Positions 1-11,953 of a stretch of DNA of 64,000 nt are shown here, piece by piece. The notes beneath the pieces are model-generated. The model did not search any database and was not told the DNA's origin. It was given only the letters and a program-made list of their open reading frames with translations. Numbering within the stretch: the first letter of the stretch is position 1; each line of letters opens with the position of its first letter. The translations under genes and the position numbers were made by a program. This DNA is from Parietaria judaica (lineage: Eukaryota > Streptophyta > Magnoliopsida > Rosales > Urticaceae). The stretch lies in the NCBI GenBank assembly GCA_954871525.1, contig OX940870.1, forward strand, positions 5,487,501 to 5,551,500, read 5' to 3'.

Positions 1-1470
1 ATTCAATCGGAATGTGCCAATACTCTCAAGAAACAAAAAGCTAGGTCATATGTCACTTCCGTAAGCGATGATGAATCCGATGACGATGAGGAAGGCGGAA
101 CAGTAAGCCATTATGTTGCGTTCACTTCTTTGGTCTCACCCTCAATTCAAGAACCCGAAGTGGATAATGAATCTGATGAAGAATCTGATCTTGAGGCAAG
201 TGATGATGATGTTAGAACATTATATCAAACAATGTTCAAGAAGTGGATAGAGGTATGTGACTCAAACTTAAAACTCAAATCTGAAATTTCTGACGTTACC
301 TCTGAGAATGAAGGAAATATTTCCGAAGTAAAAAGCTTAAGGAATCAAGTTGCGATTTTGAAGAATCAAATTGAGGAGAAGGATACAAAAATTAATTATC
401 TTGATGGTATCCTCTCAAAATTCAACTCCGGAAAAACAGCTCTTGATGATATTCTTAGTCAAGGAAAGGTAACCGGTGATCATTCAGGTATTGGGTATTC
501 TCCATTCAAAATTGATTCTCCTCTGAAAAAGACTACGTTTCACAAAGCCAAAATTTTAAATAGTCAAAGTTCTAAGGTTCATCGTTCAGGATTTAATGTT
601 ACATCGCATGTTAAAACATCTGGAATATCACGTCCTGCAAATTTCTCTCACAGTTCTCACTCATATCACTCGGTCTCTCGGCATTAAAAGGGAACTGTGT
701 GTAGCTTCTGCAATCGCCTAGGACATGTAGATTCTCAATGCAACCAACTATTTAAATGTCTTATGGAAGGTAGAAAAATCATTGTTAAAGAGGTTGATTC
801 GGGAAATATTAGAACCTTCAATGTTGGAAGCTTTCGTAGACAATGGGTTCCTAAGAATAGATTAAATTGTTGTGTGGCATATACTTCTCTTCACTCTTAT
901 ACAGATGGTGTGTGGTACTTTGATAGTGGTGGTTCATGGCATATGACTGGACATCCCTAATTTCTCACAAATCTTACCAAGAAAGGTGAAGGGAAAGTTA
1001 CGTTTGGTAATGGCGATAAAAGTACCGTTCTTGGACGTGGCAAGTTAAATCTTCCAGGTATTCCAAATCTAAAAAACGTGTTACTTGTGCAAGACCTTAA
1101 AGCTAATCTATTGAGTATAAGTCAAATATGTGATGATGACCTTAAAGTTCTATTTGAAAAATCTGGATGCACGGTGTTTGATGATATGCAAAATGCTGTT
1201 ATGACGGGTATTAGATCATCGGATAATTGTTATCAACTATCCAAATCTGAATCTTGTCTTAGTTCTTCTCTTGATACTTGGAATCTTTGGCATGCCAAAC
1301 TTGGCCATATAAATGGAAAACACTTGCTTAACATTTCTAGACAGGGAAGTTTACGTGGCTTACCTTCCCTTCGAAAAGACCCAAAGAGCATATGTGGACC
1401 ATGTCAAAAGGGGAAACAAAAGCGTGCCTCACAAAGCCGTCAAACACATAACTACAAACAGGCCTCTTGA
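1..1470 (+). pseudogene. Degenerate gag / protease / pre-integrase region
   Basis: One reading frame is open from position 1 and keeps retrotransposon similarity to 1470, but has in-frame stops at 685-687 and 958-960. The start is outside the window; the first residues look like the tail of a zinc knuckle (IQSEC). Next come an acidic stretch and a coiled-coil-like segment (about 230-480), a zinc knuckle C-x2-C-x4-H-x4-C (700-741), an aspartic protease motif (DSGG, about 921) and the pre-integrase zinc-binding motif (HAKLGH, then CGPC). The reading frame is lost near 1420-1435, where similarity continues in the next frame. The product would have been a capsid-like Gag and the protease that cuts the polyprotein. 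Two stops and a frameshift mean this copy cannot make the polyprotein. Confidence 0.85.
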
Positions 1471-4012
1471 GCTTCTTCACATGGACCTGATTGGTCCTAC
1501 TCATGTAACTAGTATCGGTGGCAAAAGATATATATATGTGTGTGTTGATGATTTTTCTAGGTACACGTGGGTGGACTTTCTTGCGGAAAAATCAGAAACT
1601 TTTGACAGGTTCAAAGCTCTATGTAACAATCTTCAAACTCAAAAGGGAATCACCATTGGAAAGATCATGCGCATCAGAAGTGACCACGGTAAAGAATTCG
1701 AGAACATCACATTTGCCGAATATTGTAACGAACATGGCATCGCTCACGAGTTCTCCGCGCCGATAACTCCTCAACAAAACGGGATCGTTGAGAGGAAGAA
1801 CAGAACTATTCAAGAAATGGCAAGGGTCCTTATTAATGCCAAAGATCTTAATCCGAAATGGTGGGCCGAAGCCGTGAATACCGCATGCCATATTATCAAC
1901 CGAGTCTATTTCCGTCCCAAAACGGATCAAACTCCGTATGAGATCTGGAAGGGAAAGAAACCTGATGTTTCTTATTTTCATATATTTGGAAGCTCGTGCT
2001 ATATTCTGAACGATCGTACTCACGTTAGAAAATTCGAAGCAAAAAGCGACGAAGGGGTATTTCTTGGTTATTCTCGTTCAAGTCATGCATATCGGGTATA
2101 TAACAAGCGAACCAAGGCTATCATGGAGTCCGTGAATGTAGTTGTGAAGGATACTGAAGAAGAAATCAGCAACAAAGATAATGATGAAGCTGCTCAGTAG
2201 GTATCAGAAGCCGTTTTTCCCAGTGTTGAACCTGATGTCGAAACATCAACTTCGACATCAAACTGTCCAGACTCTGTCTGCACTGGAGTTCCAGAAGAGC
2301 TAAATGTTGCTGGTCAAAGCGAAGATGTCAATCCCGGGAGATCTCCGATTCCTTCATCGCGAGTAAGAAAGAATCATCCTACTGACCAAGTGATCGGAGA
2401 AGTAACTGAAGACCGTCGTACAAGGGAAATCACTCGGATCAATTATCGCGATCTCGCTGGTCTATCTTGCTTTATCTCCAAGATTGAGCCGAAGAATGTT
2501 GTTGCCGCTCTCAATGATGAGTATTGGATTGGTGCAATGCAAGAGGAACTAAATCAATTCCAAAGGAACGATGTGTGGTCTCTTGTTGAACGTCCCGCCG
2601 GCATTAACATCATCGGAACAAAGTGGATCTTCAAAAATAAAACCGATGAACAGGGTGAAGTATTGAAAAATAAAGCAAGGCTCGTGGCACAGGGGTACAC
2701 TCAAGTGGAGGGGATTGATTTTGATGAAACATTCGCTCCCGTAGCTCGTCTCGAGTCTATTCGCATACTTCTCGCTATTTCGTGTAGCCTAAACTTCAAG
2801 TTGCATCAAATGGACGTCAAGAGCGCATTCTTAAATGGAGTCATCAATGAGGAAGTGTATGTTGAGCAGCCCCAAGGGTTTGAAGATCCATACTTACCGA
2901 ACTATGTCTACAAGCTAAAAAAGGCTCTTTACGGGCTAAAACAAGCGCCTCGGTCGTGGTATGACCGTCTCACCTTGTATCTTCTCAAGCAAGGATACGT
3001 CCGTGGAGGAGCTGATCAAACCCTCTTTATTCTCAGGTTTCACCCTCACACTATCATAGCTCAAATTTATGTTGACGATATTGTCTTTGGATCCACCTCA
3101 GAAAATCTTGTCAAAAACTTTGTCTCAACTATGGAAAGAGAATTCGAGATGAGCATGGTGGGAGAGCTAAATACCTTCCTTGGATTACAAATCAAACAGC
3201 AAGATGAGGGTCTATTCATTTCTCAAAGCAAGTATGCCAAGAATCTTGTGAAAAAATTTGGTCTGGAAAATGCTCGGCATGTTAGAACACCGATGTCAAT
3301 TTCTGACAAACTATCTAAGGATGATGATGGGCAGTCCGTGAATGAAAAGTTGTATCGCAGCATGATCGGAAGTCTATTATATCTCACTGCGAGTCGCCCA
3401 GATATATGTCAAAGCGTTGGTGTGTGTGCTCGATATCAATCCAATCCCAAGGAATCTCATCTCATCGCGGCAAAGCGAATCATCCGTTATGTCAATGGTA
3501 CTCTTGATTACGGCTTGTGGTATTCTAAAGAGTTTTCTATTCAACTTATTGGCTACAGCGATGCCGACTGGACCGGTAGTGCCGACGATCGCAAAAGCAC
3601 CACAGGGGGCGGTTTTTATATTGGTGGAAATCTTGTCTCATGGTATAGCAAAAAACAGAATTCGACATCTCTATCTACTGCTGAAGCGGAATATATCGCA
3701 GCCGGGAGTTGTTGCACTCAACTCTTATGGATGAAACAAATGCTCATTGATTATGGAATTTCTCTTCAAGGCATCACACTTCTCTGTGACAATCTCAGCG
3801 CCATTAGTATATCGAAGAATCCGGTTCAACATTCTCGTACCAAACACATCGATATTCGCTATCACTTCATTCGGGAATTGGTCGAAAACAAAACCATTAT
3901 CATGGAGCATGTTGGTACCACGGAACAACTCGCGGATATTTTTACAAAACCACTTGATTCAAGTCAATTCGAGGAACTACGAAGCAAGCTCGGAGTCTGC
4001 AGAATCTCCTAA
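1313..4012 (+). pseudogene. Degenerate pol: integrase core, reverse transcriptase, RNase H
   Basis: Convincing similarity starts at about 1430, just after the frame change, and runs to the stop at 4010-4012, broken by one in-frame stop at 2198-2200. The integrase catalytic core is recognised from HMDLIGPT, RSDHGKEF and ERKNRT, the places of the D, D and E residues. The reverse transcriptase spans about 2500-3330, with the YVDD catalytic box at about 3069. RNase H follows, with YSDADW near 3554 and the copia signature STAEAEY near 3678. The 540-codon block from 2390 to 4012 is uninterrupted, so decay is uneven and probably fairly recent. In an intact element this part copies the RNA into DNA and inserts it. 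Confidence 0.9.
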
Positions 4013-4487
4013 CTCCACAGACTAAGCTTTTCTTTCATTGCAATTTATTTATTGTTTTGTATACATATTGTTCTAAGTGTGTTTTTTTTTTTTGTGTACT
4101 TATTATTTTTTATATATATATATATAAAAAAAATCAACAAAAAATTAATTATATATATATATTTGTTTGTGTATGTTTGCTCTTTTTTTATTCATGTGTT
4201 TGTTTTTTTGTTCGTTTTATTGTATGTGGCTTTGTCGTTTGTGTGTTGCTCTGTTTATTTGCTCGTCATTTTTTTTATTCCACGTGCTCCCTCCCTAGGC
4301 CTCTAGTTTCCTCACGTGTCAAATTCTCTCTCTGTCTATCTCGCTCTTTTTCGCGCGCCCTTTAGCCTTCCTCTCCTTTGAATCCTCTCTCTGACATTTC
4401 TCTTTTCCTCACGCTATCATCTCCTTCCTCTCTCTCTGTCTCTTACCTTCGCCTCTCACCAAAAACAAAACACCCAAATCCTCTCTC
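4013..4487 (+). other. Low-complexity spacer between pol and env-like gene
   Basis: This stretch is T-rich and then CT-rich (CTCTCTCTGTCTC near 4430-4445), with no convincing coding content. A pyrimidine-rich leader just before the start codon at 4488 fits the 5' untranslated region of a subgenomic or spliced transcript. No clear TATA box was found. Confidence 0.5.
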
Positions 4488-6500
4488 ATGGCTCCTCGTC
4501 AGTTTCGCCCTCGTCCACCCGCTTCACGGCGTTCGTCTCGCCTTACCCAAGCTCTCGCCGTCACTCCGGCTATGATTCTCGAAGAATTCCCAGTCGCTGC
4601 CATCTCCACCGAAACTCCCATGCCGATTTCTGGCGATCCAAACCTTGAATCTCAGTCCGTTGTTACCTCGCCGACCACTGCTCATGCACCATTGCCTTCT
4701 CGGTTTGGCAAACCTGTCGTCGATGCGCTTTTGTCAATCATTGATGGTTCCTACTCCTCGGATGCCGTCCCTCCGCAGCCATCGGTTTTGCCTGAATCTC
4801 CGCCTCACATCGTTGTCCCTCCGCCGCTCGTAGCTCCGGGCCCGTCCTTCTCTCCGTCCCCTTCTGTCTCGCCTGCTCCGTTGGTGGGTCGCCGAAAATC
4901 CGAAGCTCGAAGGGGCTCTCTCAAGTTCCAATATTCTCGTCGTATTTGTTCTCAGGTTCAAATTCTTCATTTTTCTCTCTCAAATCTGGGATTTTTTTTT
5001 TGGAAATTTAGCTTTGTTCTTAGGTTCGCTTGGCTCTTGTCCTTCTTGGTTTGTTCTATAGTATGATTCTTGTACCTTTTATTTGTCTTGATCAATTTCG
5101 TTTATGGCTCGATAAGATCTCTGATTCTTGCTCGGTGTTTAGGCTTTATGTGTGCTTCCGTGCTTTTCATTGATCATTTCTTTTGCTTGGATTATATACG
5201 GTGTGGTTATGGTCTTATGCTCAACTATCTGAAACTGATGCTAAATATTTTACTTGTTTGTCAGGATGTCCAGACACCGCTATCGACCTCTCATGATGGT
5301 CCTGTAGTTTTGCCGTCACCGGTTTCCGCCTTTGTTGAATCCTGCGTCCCTATTGCTCCAGTTTTTGCTAGCAAATCTGCCCCTATGGATGATCCCGATA
5401 TATCGGCCTTTGATGATGTTCCTCTCGCATCTTTCCTTCGCAAGAAAGCTGCTGTGTCTCATTCCTCTCTCAAAACCGGTCCATCTCGCAAGCGGAAACG
5501 CAGCTCCATCGATATCAGCAAGCCTCATCTTCCCGCGCCTCTTGAAGATAAATTTTTTGACCGTGCGAGCAAGAAGCGTTGGTCTCAATATGCTTCCCGT
5601 CGCATCCACAATGAAGAATATCTAGACAAGTATAATTTTGTTTCCACCTCCATGTTCGCCTATCTCGAAGAGCGTCATCTCCATCACGGTGTGACCAAGA
5701 TCAAAGGATTTCATATCTCCTTGTTCAAGGAATTCTACTGCAACCTCCGCCAATCTGTTTTGGATTCCACATCGCCATGGTATCACAAGTCATATGTTCG
5801 TGGGAAGTTTGTCGAAGTTTCTCCGTCCCGCATCAACCGTCTCCTTGGTTGTCCGGAACTCGACGGGTGTTTTCCTCTCAACCATGATTCTCTTTTGGAT
5901 CGAGATGAGCTGATCTTGACGCTTTCTGGTGGTACTTGCTCGACATGGCCACGTGACAATCCTCAGTTCTCTTCCGCGTTGCTCACTGCTCGGTTCTACA
6001 TGATGTTCAGGATTTTATCGCTGATCCTCTGTCCCACATCAAACCAATCGTCCGTCACATTTGAGATAGCTCGGGTTTTGGTTATTCTCCATCGTAAGGA
6101 CCCCTTTGATCTCGGTCTCTTCATCATTCAGAAGATGGCATCGTTTGCTCAAATTCAGCAGTCCAACAAGAAGAAACTCATATATCCATGCCTGATTACC
6201 CGTCTTCTTCGTACGCAAGGCATCTCGGTGAAGCCCGATGAATCTCTTATTCCTGCTAAGGCTCTGTCCTTCACTGCCAAGAGCACGTTCGCCAAGGAGG
6301 ACGACATCTCTGCTGCTCCACCCGCTGCCTCCTCTTCCGACGATCTCTCCTCCCGCATTTTACGTGAGTTTGCCCGGCAGTCCAAGATTCTGTCTGCTGC
6401 CCTCCGTAGCCACGCCTCTCTTACTGGTCTAGTTCGTCAAGCGCTGTCTCAGACGGGTGTTGATGATCGTCCTGATGCTGCTCCTCGCAACTCGTCCTGA
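4488..6500 (+). CDS. Env-like gene of the retrotransposon, plant-transposon-protein domain, one intron
   Basis: Two exons, 4488-4955 and 5265-6500, join in frame across a 309-bp GT-AG intron to give 567 residues without a stop. The N-terminal half is rich in proline and serine. Residues 230-235 (SRKRKR) look like a nuclear localisation signal. Residues about 258-470 resemble the domain catalogued as putative plant transposon protein (key stretch around YLEERHLHHGV and SPSRINRLLG). The C-terminus is Ser/Ala-rich. I see no signal peptide or membrane helix, so the name env-like rests on position only; function is unknown. It lies between pol and the 3' LTR, where Sireviruses carry an extra gene. 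It is intact although gag-pol upstream has three stops and a frameshift. The intron is inferred from frame and splice sites. Confidence 0.75.
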
Positions 6501-6535
6501 GCATTTACAGATGCACCTTTGTGTTTTTGTGGCCC

Positions 6536-6544
6536 AAGGGGGAG
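6536..6544 (+). other. Upstream polypurine-tract-like motif
   Basis: AAGGGGGAG occurs 36 bases after the env-like stop codon. It matches the polypurine tract before the LTR at 6726-6735. Extra copies of the tract are known in Sireviruses; here there are three (see also 7183-7191). Confidence 0.6.
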
Positions 6545-6725
6545 TAGTTTTTGGATATTATTTTGTCTCCTCTCGGATATTATTATTGGGCTGCATGTTT
6601 GGTTATGTGGTATCTAATGTCTTCTATTATGTTTCGACATCAAGTCTGATATGGTTCAGTTTATTCAGCTTCATTATTCTCAGATCACATCAGTCTTCTA
6701 TCCACAAATTGTTCCACAAAAAGCC

Positions 6726-6735
6726 AAAGGGGGAG
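6726..6735 (+). other. Polypurine tract (plus-strand primer site)
   Basis: AAAGGGGGAG sits two bases before TGATGG, the likely LTR start. In copia elements this purine run survives RNase H and primes plus-strand DNA synthesis. The spacing to the TG terminus is typical. Confidence 0.75.
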
Positions 6736-6737
6736 TT

Positions 6738-7365
6738 TGATGGATTCACGTTTTTCTCTATTGTCTATTTTTGTGGATCAATATGTATTTTGGCTCATAT
6801 GCATTTGTGGGCTTCTCTTATCCTTGGTTTGGGTTCATAAAAGTGTTCTACTATTTTGGGCATATAGGACATGACTTGTCCTTTTCCCTCAAAGAGTGTT
6901 TCAACTTGGTGACACTTTTGCCCCTCCATTTTTGAACCGTTGGAAGTGCATAATCAGAAAAGAGAAAGGACCTCTCTTTTATCTCTCTTGGAACTCCATT
7001 GTTGTTTGCACTTCACACAAACTACAACTTCAAAACACACTGAAAAATCCTTTGGTGAAGGTGAACGTCAACCACTGTGTCGGTAGCTGAAAGGAGTTCA
7101 GCGTGACGTTCCGCAAGTGGAGCTTGCACCACGGATCATACGGAAGATGAAAGATAGCTTTGCCTAAGCTTGTTACAACATTAAGGGGGAGCCTTTTTAT
7201 GTTTATTTAATATGGAATATTCATATTGTAACAATCCTTCTGTAATCTTTGTTTGATCAATCAGAGCAAGGGTTCCCCAGAAGTAGACTATCCAACATGG
7301 GATTTTGCGAACTGGGTTAACAAAAACTCCCGTGTTGTGTTTATGTTTTGTTTAATGTTCTAACA
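6738..7365 (+). repeat. 3' LTR of the copia element
   Basis: It begins with TG right after the polypurine tract and is proposed to end with CA at 7365, giving 628 bp; a CA at 7377 is the alternative. No 5' LTR is available for comparison, so both ends are inferred. It contains a third AAGGGGGAG at 7183-7191. Confidence 0.6.
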
Positions 7366-7592
7366 TAAGGTTTAACATAAACTTTGAGAAATCTGACTTT
7401 ACAAATAGGAACCTAAAGTACCATGGTATTGTATTGATAGAGAAATTAAGAACTAGACTCCTTTAAAAAAACACTTATATTTCTTTATGCTGAATTATTA
7501 ATGGACAATTATATTGCAAAGAAAGTGTGCATTTGAATATGATAAAAAAAAAAAAAAAAACGTCACACGTGAAAATGAGGAGGAAAAAATAA

Positions 7593-8579
7593 GGGTAAAC
7601 TGCGGCTAATGTACTTAATGTTTGATTTTGTGCGGATTATGTACTTAATGTTTATTTTCAGCGGCTAATGTACCCAATGTTTGATCCCTTAGATATTTTT
7701 GGGTTTTCCGTCAGTTGACCGTTAAAGAGTTATCCTCCTCTATATGTACACTTTTCGTATTTTTGACATAACTCGCTCATTTTTTGTCCAAATTTTATGC
7801 ATGACCTATGGTTGGAAAGATAGAGATAGATATACAACCTTGGTGTTTTAATTTTCGTAAAATAAGTTTTAGAACAATACGAAATTTCAAATACAACGTA
7901 AAAGAGGACATTAGTTTAATGAAAAATATTTGTTTCGAGCAAATTTTAATATACTTAATGACTTTTTTCATGAAACGTAAAAGAAAAAAGTTGTAGATAA
8001 ATGCTTTATATTTCCAACGGGTTTTATTTATAAATTTTTGACCAAAAATGAGTGAGTTATGCCAAAAATATGAAAGATGTGATGTGAAATAATATTTCAT
8101 ATTTTTGGCATAACTCACTCGTTTTTTATCCAAAATTTATAAATAAACACCCGTTGGAAAGATAAAACATTTATCTATAAAGTTTTTCTTTTACGTTTCA
8201 TCATAAAAAGTCATTAAGTATATTAAAATTTGCTGGAAAAAATATTTTTGCATTAAACTAATGTCCAGTTTTACGTTGTACTTGAAATTTTGTATTTTTT
8301 TTAAACTTATTTTACAAAACTTAAAGCACCAAAGTTGTAGATCTATCTCTTATCTTTCCAACCATAGGTCGTGCATAAAACTTGGATAAAAAATGAGTGA
8401 TTTATGTAAAAAATACAAAAAGTGTCATATAGAGGAGGATAACTCTCTAACGGTCAACTGACGGAAGACCTAAAAATATCTAACGGATCAAACATTGGGT
8501 ACATTAGCCGCCAAAAATAAACATTGAGTACATAATCCGCATAAAATCAAACATTGGGTACATTAGCCGCAGTTTACTC
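7593..8579. mobile_element. Foldback MITE, Mutator-like, arms of about 490 bp
   Basis: The left arm from 7593 (GGGTAAACTGCGGCTAATG) is the reverse complement of the right arm ending at 8579 (CGCAGTTTACTC), and similarity continues almost to the centre near 8085. It has no coding capacity. The flanks AAAAAATAA (7584-7592) and AAAAAACAA (8580-8588) match at 8 of 9 bases, which suits the 9-bp duplications of Mutator-like elements, although the A-rich sequence weakens this. The terminus repeats a short unit (GCGGCTAATGTAC) twice within 100 bp. Confidence 0.8.
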
Positions 8580-8624
8580 AAAAAACAAAGGAAGGTAGAA
8601 TGAATATACGTGAAAGGCTTCTTT

Positions 8625-8625
<1 letters not shown>

Positions 8626-8656
<31 letters not shown>
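8626..8656. repeat. (TA)n microsatellite
   Basis: About fifteen TA units in a row. Confidence 0.95.
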
Positions 8657-8657
<1 letters not shown>

Positions 8658-8712
8658 CTTCGTGATTTTGTGATGATTGATGACAATTAAGTTTGATTAA
8701 TGTGATTGAGAT

Positions 8713-10161
8713 TAGGGCTGTCTCGAAAACTCGGAATCCGGTTAAAAATCCGTATCCGAATTCGTATCCGATCTCAAAATCCGAATCCGAATCCGTATCC
8801 GAAAACCGGATTCGGATATCCGGATCCGGATTTAAAACCGGATTCGGATACGGGTTTTGATTTTATAAAATCCGGATATCCGTATCCGGTTTTAAACCTG
8901 GTTTCTATTAATATTTTAATTTTAATAATATGTTTTAATACTCAGCCTTTTCATTTCGCCCTATTTCATTTCTAGGGTTTCTCTCAGCCTCCCCTGTCTC
9001 GCGCCGTCGCTGCCTCTGTGCTATGAGCCGTCGCCGCCCGTCACTGCTCTCAGCCTCTATTCCTCGCCCTCCGCCTCTCTGTAAGTCCGCTCCCAGCCGC
9101 TACTCCTTCGAACTTCGCTCTCAGCCGCTCGATGTTCAATTTATTTTCAGATTCGTTCGAACTTCACTCTCAGCCTTCGCACCGTCACCGTCGGTCTACC
9201 TGCCTCGTGCCGCTCTCTGCCTCTGCTCCTCACTCCCCGTCGCTCTGTAAGTCCTCAGTAAACCAGAATATGTAGCATCGATAGACGTCACTCTGCCTCT
9301 GTTCCTCGCTCCCCGTCCCTGCTTCAATCAGTCCACTCATAAAACAATACAAGCTATGTACTTTTCTAAGCTTGTATCTTGAAAGACTGTAATAATACCC
9401 TGAATCTATCTATGTTGGTACAATATCATCACCAAAACATGAATACACTACTTTCAGTCGATGTTTAATTTTGTTGGTTTCTTGTTTTCAGGTTTTATAT
9501 TGTGGAACACATTTCTTTTCCAGGTTTACAAACACAACTTTGTTTTTTGTTTGTGGCTTTCACTGATAGATTGAAATGCGCTTCACTGATAGAATCTTAG
9601 CCTTGACTTGGTGCTGGGATGGAAGTATCGTCATTGTATGATACTAATTAGTATTTACAAAAGTGTAGGATATGATACTAATTAGTATTTACAGAAATTT
9701 GTATTGTTCTCTTATTTATTTGTGATGCTTTTTTTTTAATTGTCATATCTTTTGGAGATGATGATGATGTTGACGCTTGATGATGCACGGGAATGAAGAA
9801 AATATGGTGCGGAATGAAGACGGCGATTTGAATGCATTTTTAATTTTATATGTATTATGTGACAATATGTATTAGATTTGTTCGGTTTTTTGGACAACGG
9901 GAAAATATGTAGACCTGTACGGGTTTTTTAGTCGTTAAAATTAACTTTTTTAAAAAAAAATAAATAAAAATCGATAATATCCGGATCCGGTTTTAAAACC
10001 GGATTCGGATTCGGATCCAGGTTTTGAAAACAGATATCGGGATTTCCAGATATCCGTATTTTCGGATTCGGATCCGGATATCTATTTTTGGATATCCGGT
10101 TTTTCGGATCCGGATTCGGATAGTTCCGAAAAACCGGATATCCGCTCCGGTTACACCCCTA
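8713..10161. mobile_element. Non-autonomous hAT-type element, 1449 bp, perfect 8-bp duplication
   Basis: The ends are TAGGGCTGTC on the left and, read inwards, TAGGGGTGTAACC on the right, similar to Ac/hAT termini. ATTGAGAT flanks both sides exactly (8705-8712 and 10162-10169), giving the 8-bp target-site duplication expected of hAT elements. About 170-200 bp inside each end is packed with short alternating motifs such as CCGGATATCCGG and CGGATTCGG, as in hAT subterminal transposase-binding regions. The middle (about 8940-9900) has a GC-rich CT repeat region and no transposase coding sequence. Confidence 0.88.
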
Positions 10162-10169
10162 ATTGAGAT

Positions 10170-11850
10170 ACCAATTAATTGATAGCAAGATTTACACAAA
10201 CATATGAATATGATTGTGTAACTTCATGTTGGACACTTGGTTAGACTTTAATCCCCAACCCGTATACAAATTGGTTAAAAATATTGAATGCGAGACCCGA
10301 ATATACGTGGTGTAATTTTTACGACACAGGTATAATCGGACAGAAAAAGTTAACAAAATAGAAGAGATACATTATACATATAACAAGTATGTTATTATAA
10401 ATTTTCTGGTATCATTGCCACTAAGAATACCTATTAGCAAATAACAATAACCTAATCAAATAGCTTTCATACAACGACAAACCCGGGTAGTTTTCGATGA
10501 TTTTTCAACGAAAATTAATTCCGTTTTTACTTATTTATTTATCTAAACATTGGCTTGAATGGACAACTTTAGAGGTAAAAATAAGATAAAGATATGATGA
10601 TGGCTATATTTTAATTTGTTTGACAGCAAAACGGCTTCAATAATTGGCTGCAATCAAGGGAAAAGCCTGGGAAAAGTGTCCAGAAATTGCTAATCAAGTG
10701 AGCAGTTTGACATAAATAAAAGCATATTATATATCTTAATTTACTGCATTATAGCTAGACTTTTTTGTCACCCACCTAACAAAAATCTGAACACCACAAA
10801 AAATTAGAAAAGGGCTAAGATATTCTGTGATTTTAATGGTGGTAGATTATTTTCCTAGATCTTGAAATCAAGTCCATGTCTGATGGTTCCAATAGTAGAT
10901 AAGGTTCAATGTTAAAGTCCTAATCAAGTTTCAACCATGCTTCTTCTCTCAATCTTCTTCTTTCTCCTTTTTAGCTGTTTCATTGTTTATCAATATTATT
11001 AAATATAACTTATTATTCAAAATTTCAACTTCAAGGAAAATAACACTATGATATACACACACACATACATATTATATATATATGTGTGTGTAGGTAATTT
11101 TCTGGGAACTGACCATAAGAACGTATATTCTTGATCCTAAGTTCCTAAACCAACACACAAAAGTCTATTAGCTGATTTATGATTTTCAATGCCGATTTTA
11201 AAATCAAAATGTTGGAATTAATTACTGGGGATTCGACGTTTATGGTTGCGATTTTAAGAATTTAGCGAGGGACCGGTTTAATAAAAAATTCCGGGACTGT
11301 TTTGTAGCGTTAAATTTCCAATATACATACGGAAACCAGTACATAAATATATTGTTAGGAGAATATCTTTACGGCGGTATACGTATATCAATTTAGTAAA
11401 AAAAATCAAAAGTTTTTTTTTATCCTAAATTCATTTACATACAATATCAAAACACGTTATACATGAATTGAAGTACAAATTTTTCAAATTGCACTCATGG
11501 TTAAATCTTTGAATATGTACTAGAATTAAATCATAATCCTCATGTCAAGAAAAGAAAACAAAATTGACAAAACAAAAATAGAAAACGATATACCAACAAT
11601 TATATTGGTTCACTATTGTGAAGATGCGTCCACTTATTGCTTGCAAATTTTATTCTCGCGAGCTTTTTGTTTCTCTATCTCGCGTTCTTAAGAACAAATA
11701 AACGGCACCAACGGATATAAACTAGTGAAATTCCCAAAATACCCCTCTTCCCGCAATCAAATTTCACAACTCTGTATGCACATATTATTCAAGGTAAATT
11801 ATAGAAGAAGTCACCCACACAAAATTCCAAAGCTTCCCAAAAACCCACTA
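10170..11850. other. Gene-free DNA upstream of the VQ gene
   Basis: AT-rich sequence without a supportable reading frame or element. The last few hundred bases before 11864 are probably the promoter of the VQ gene. A short CA/TG and TA repeat lies at about 11055-11092. Confidence 0.5.
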
Positions 11851-11863
11851 ACCAAATCACTCC

Positions 11864-11870
11864 TATAAAT
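11864..11870 (+). promoter_or_regulatory. TATA box of the VQ gene
   Basis: TATAAAT lies 84 bp upstream of the start codon at 11954. It implies a transcription start near 11895-11900 and a leader of about 55 nt. Confidence 0.6.
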
Positions 11871-11953
11871 CTCTCTCCCAAAACCCTCATCGCTCCATCA
11901 AATCTATACATACATACACATATATATACACACTACTGGTTTGAATTTTGATC

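Larger units (their letters stand above)
1..7365 (+). mobile_element. Sirevirus-like Ty1/copia LTR retrotransposon, 5' end outside the window
   Basis: The domain order is gag, zinc knuckle, protease, integrase, reverse transcriptase, RNase H, then an extra gene, then polypurine tract and 3' LTR. Integrase before reverse transcriptase is the Ty1/copia order. A coiled-coil-rich gag, an extra gene after pol and repeated AAGGGGGAG polypurine motifs are known Sirevirus features. The window opens inside gag, so the 5' LTR, primer binding site and gag start are not visible, and the target-site duplication cannot be tested. The right end is placed at the CA at 7365; 7377 is an alternative. Confidence 0.85.

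Noticed and set aside
8940..9260. GC/CT-rich open stretch that could be a small gene
   Set aside because: It lies wholly inside the hAT element with the perfect duplication, has biased CT composition and no recognisable domain.
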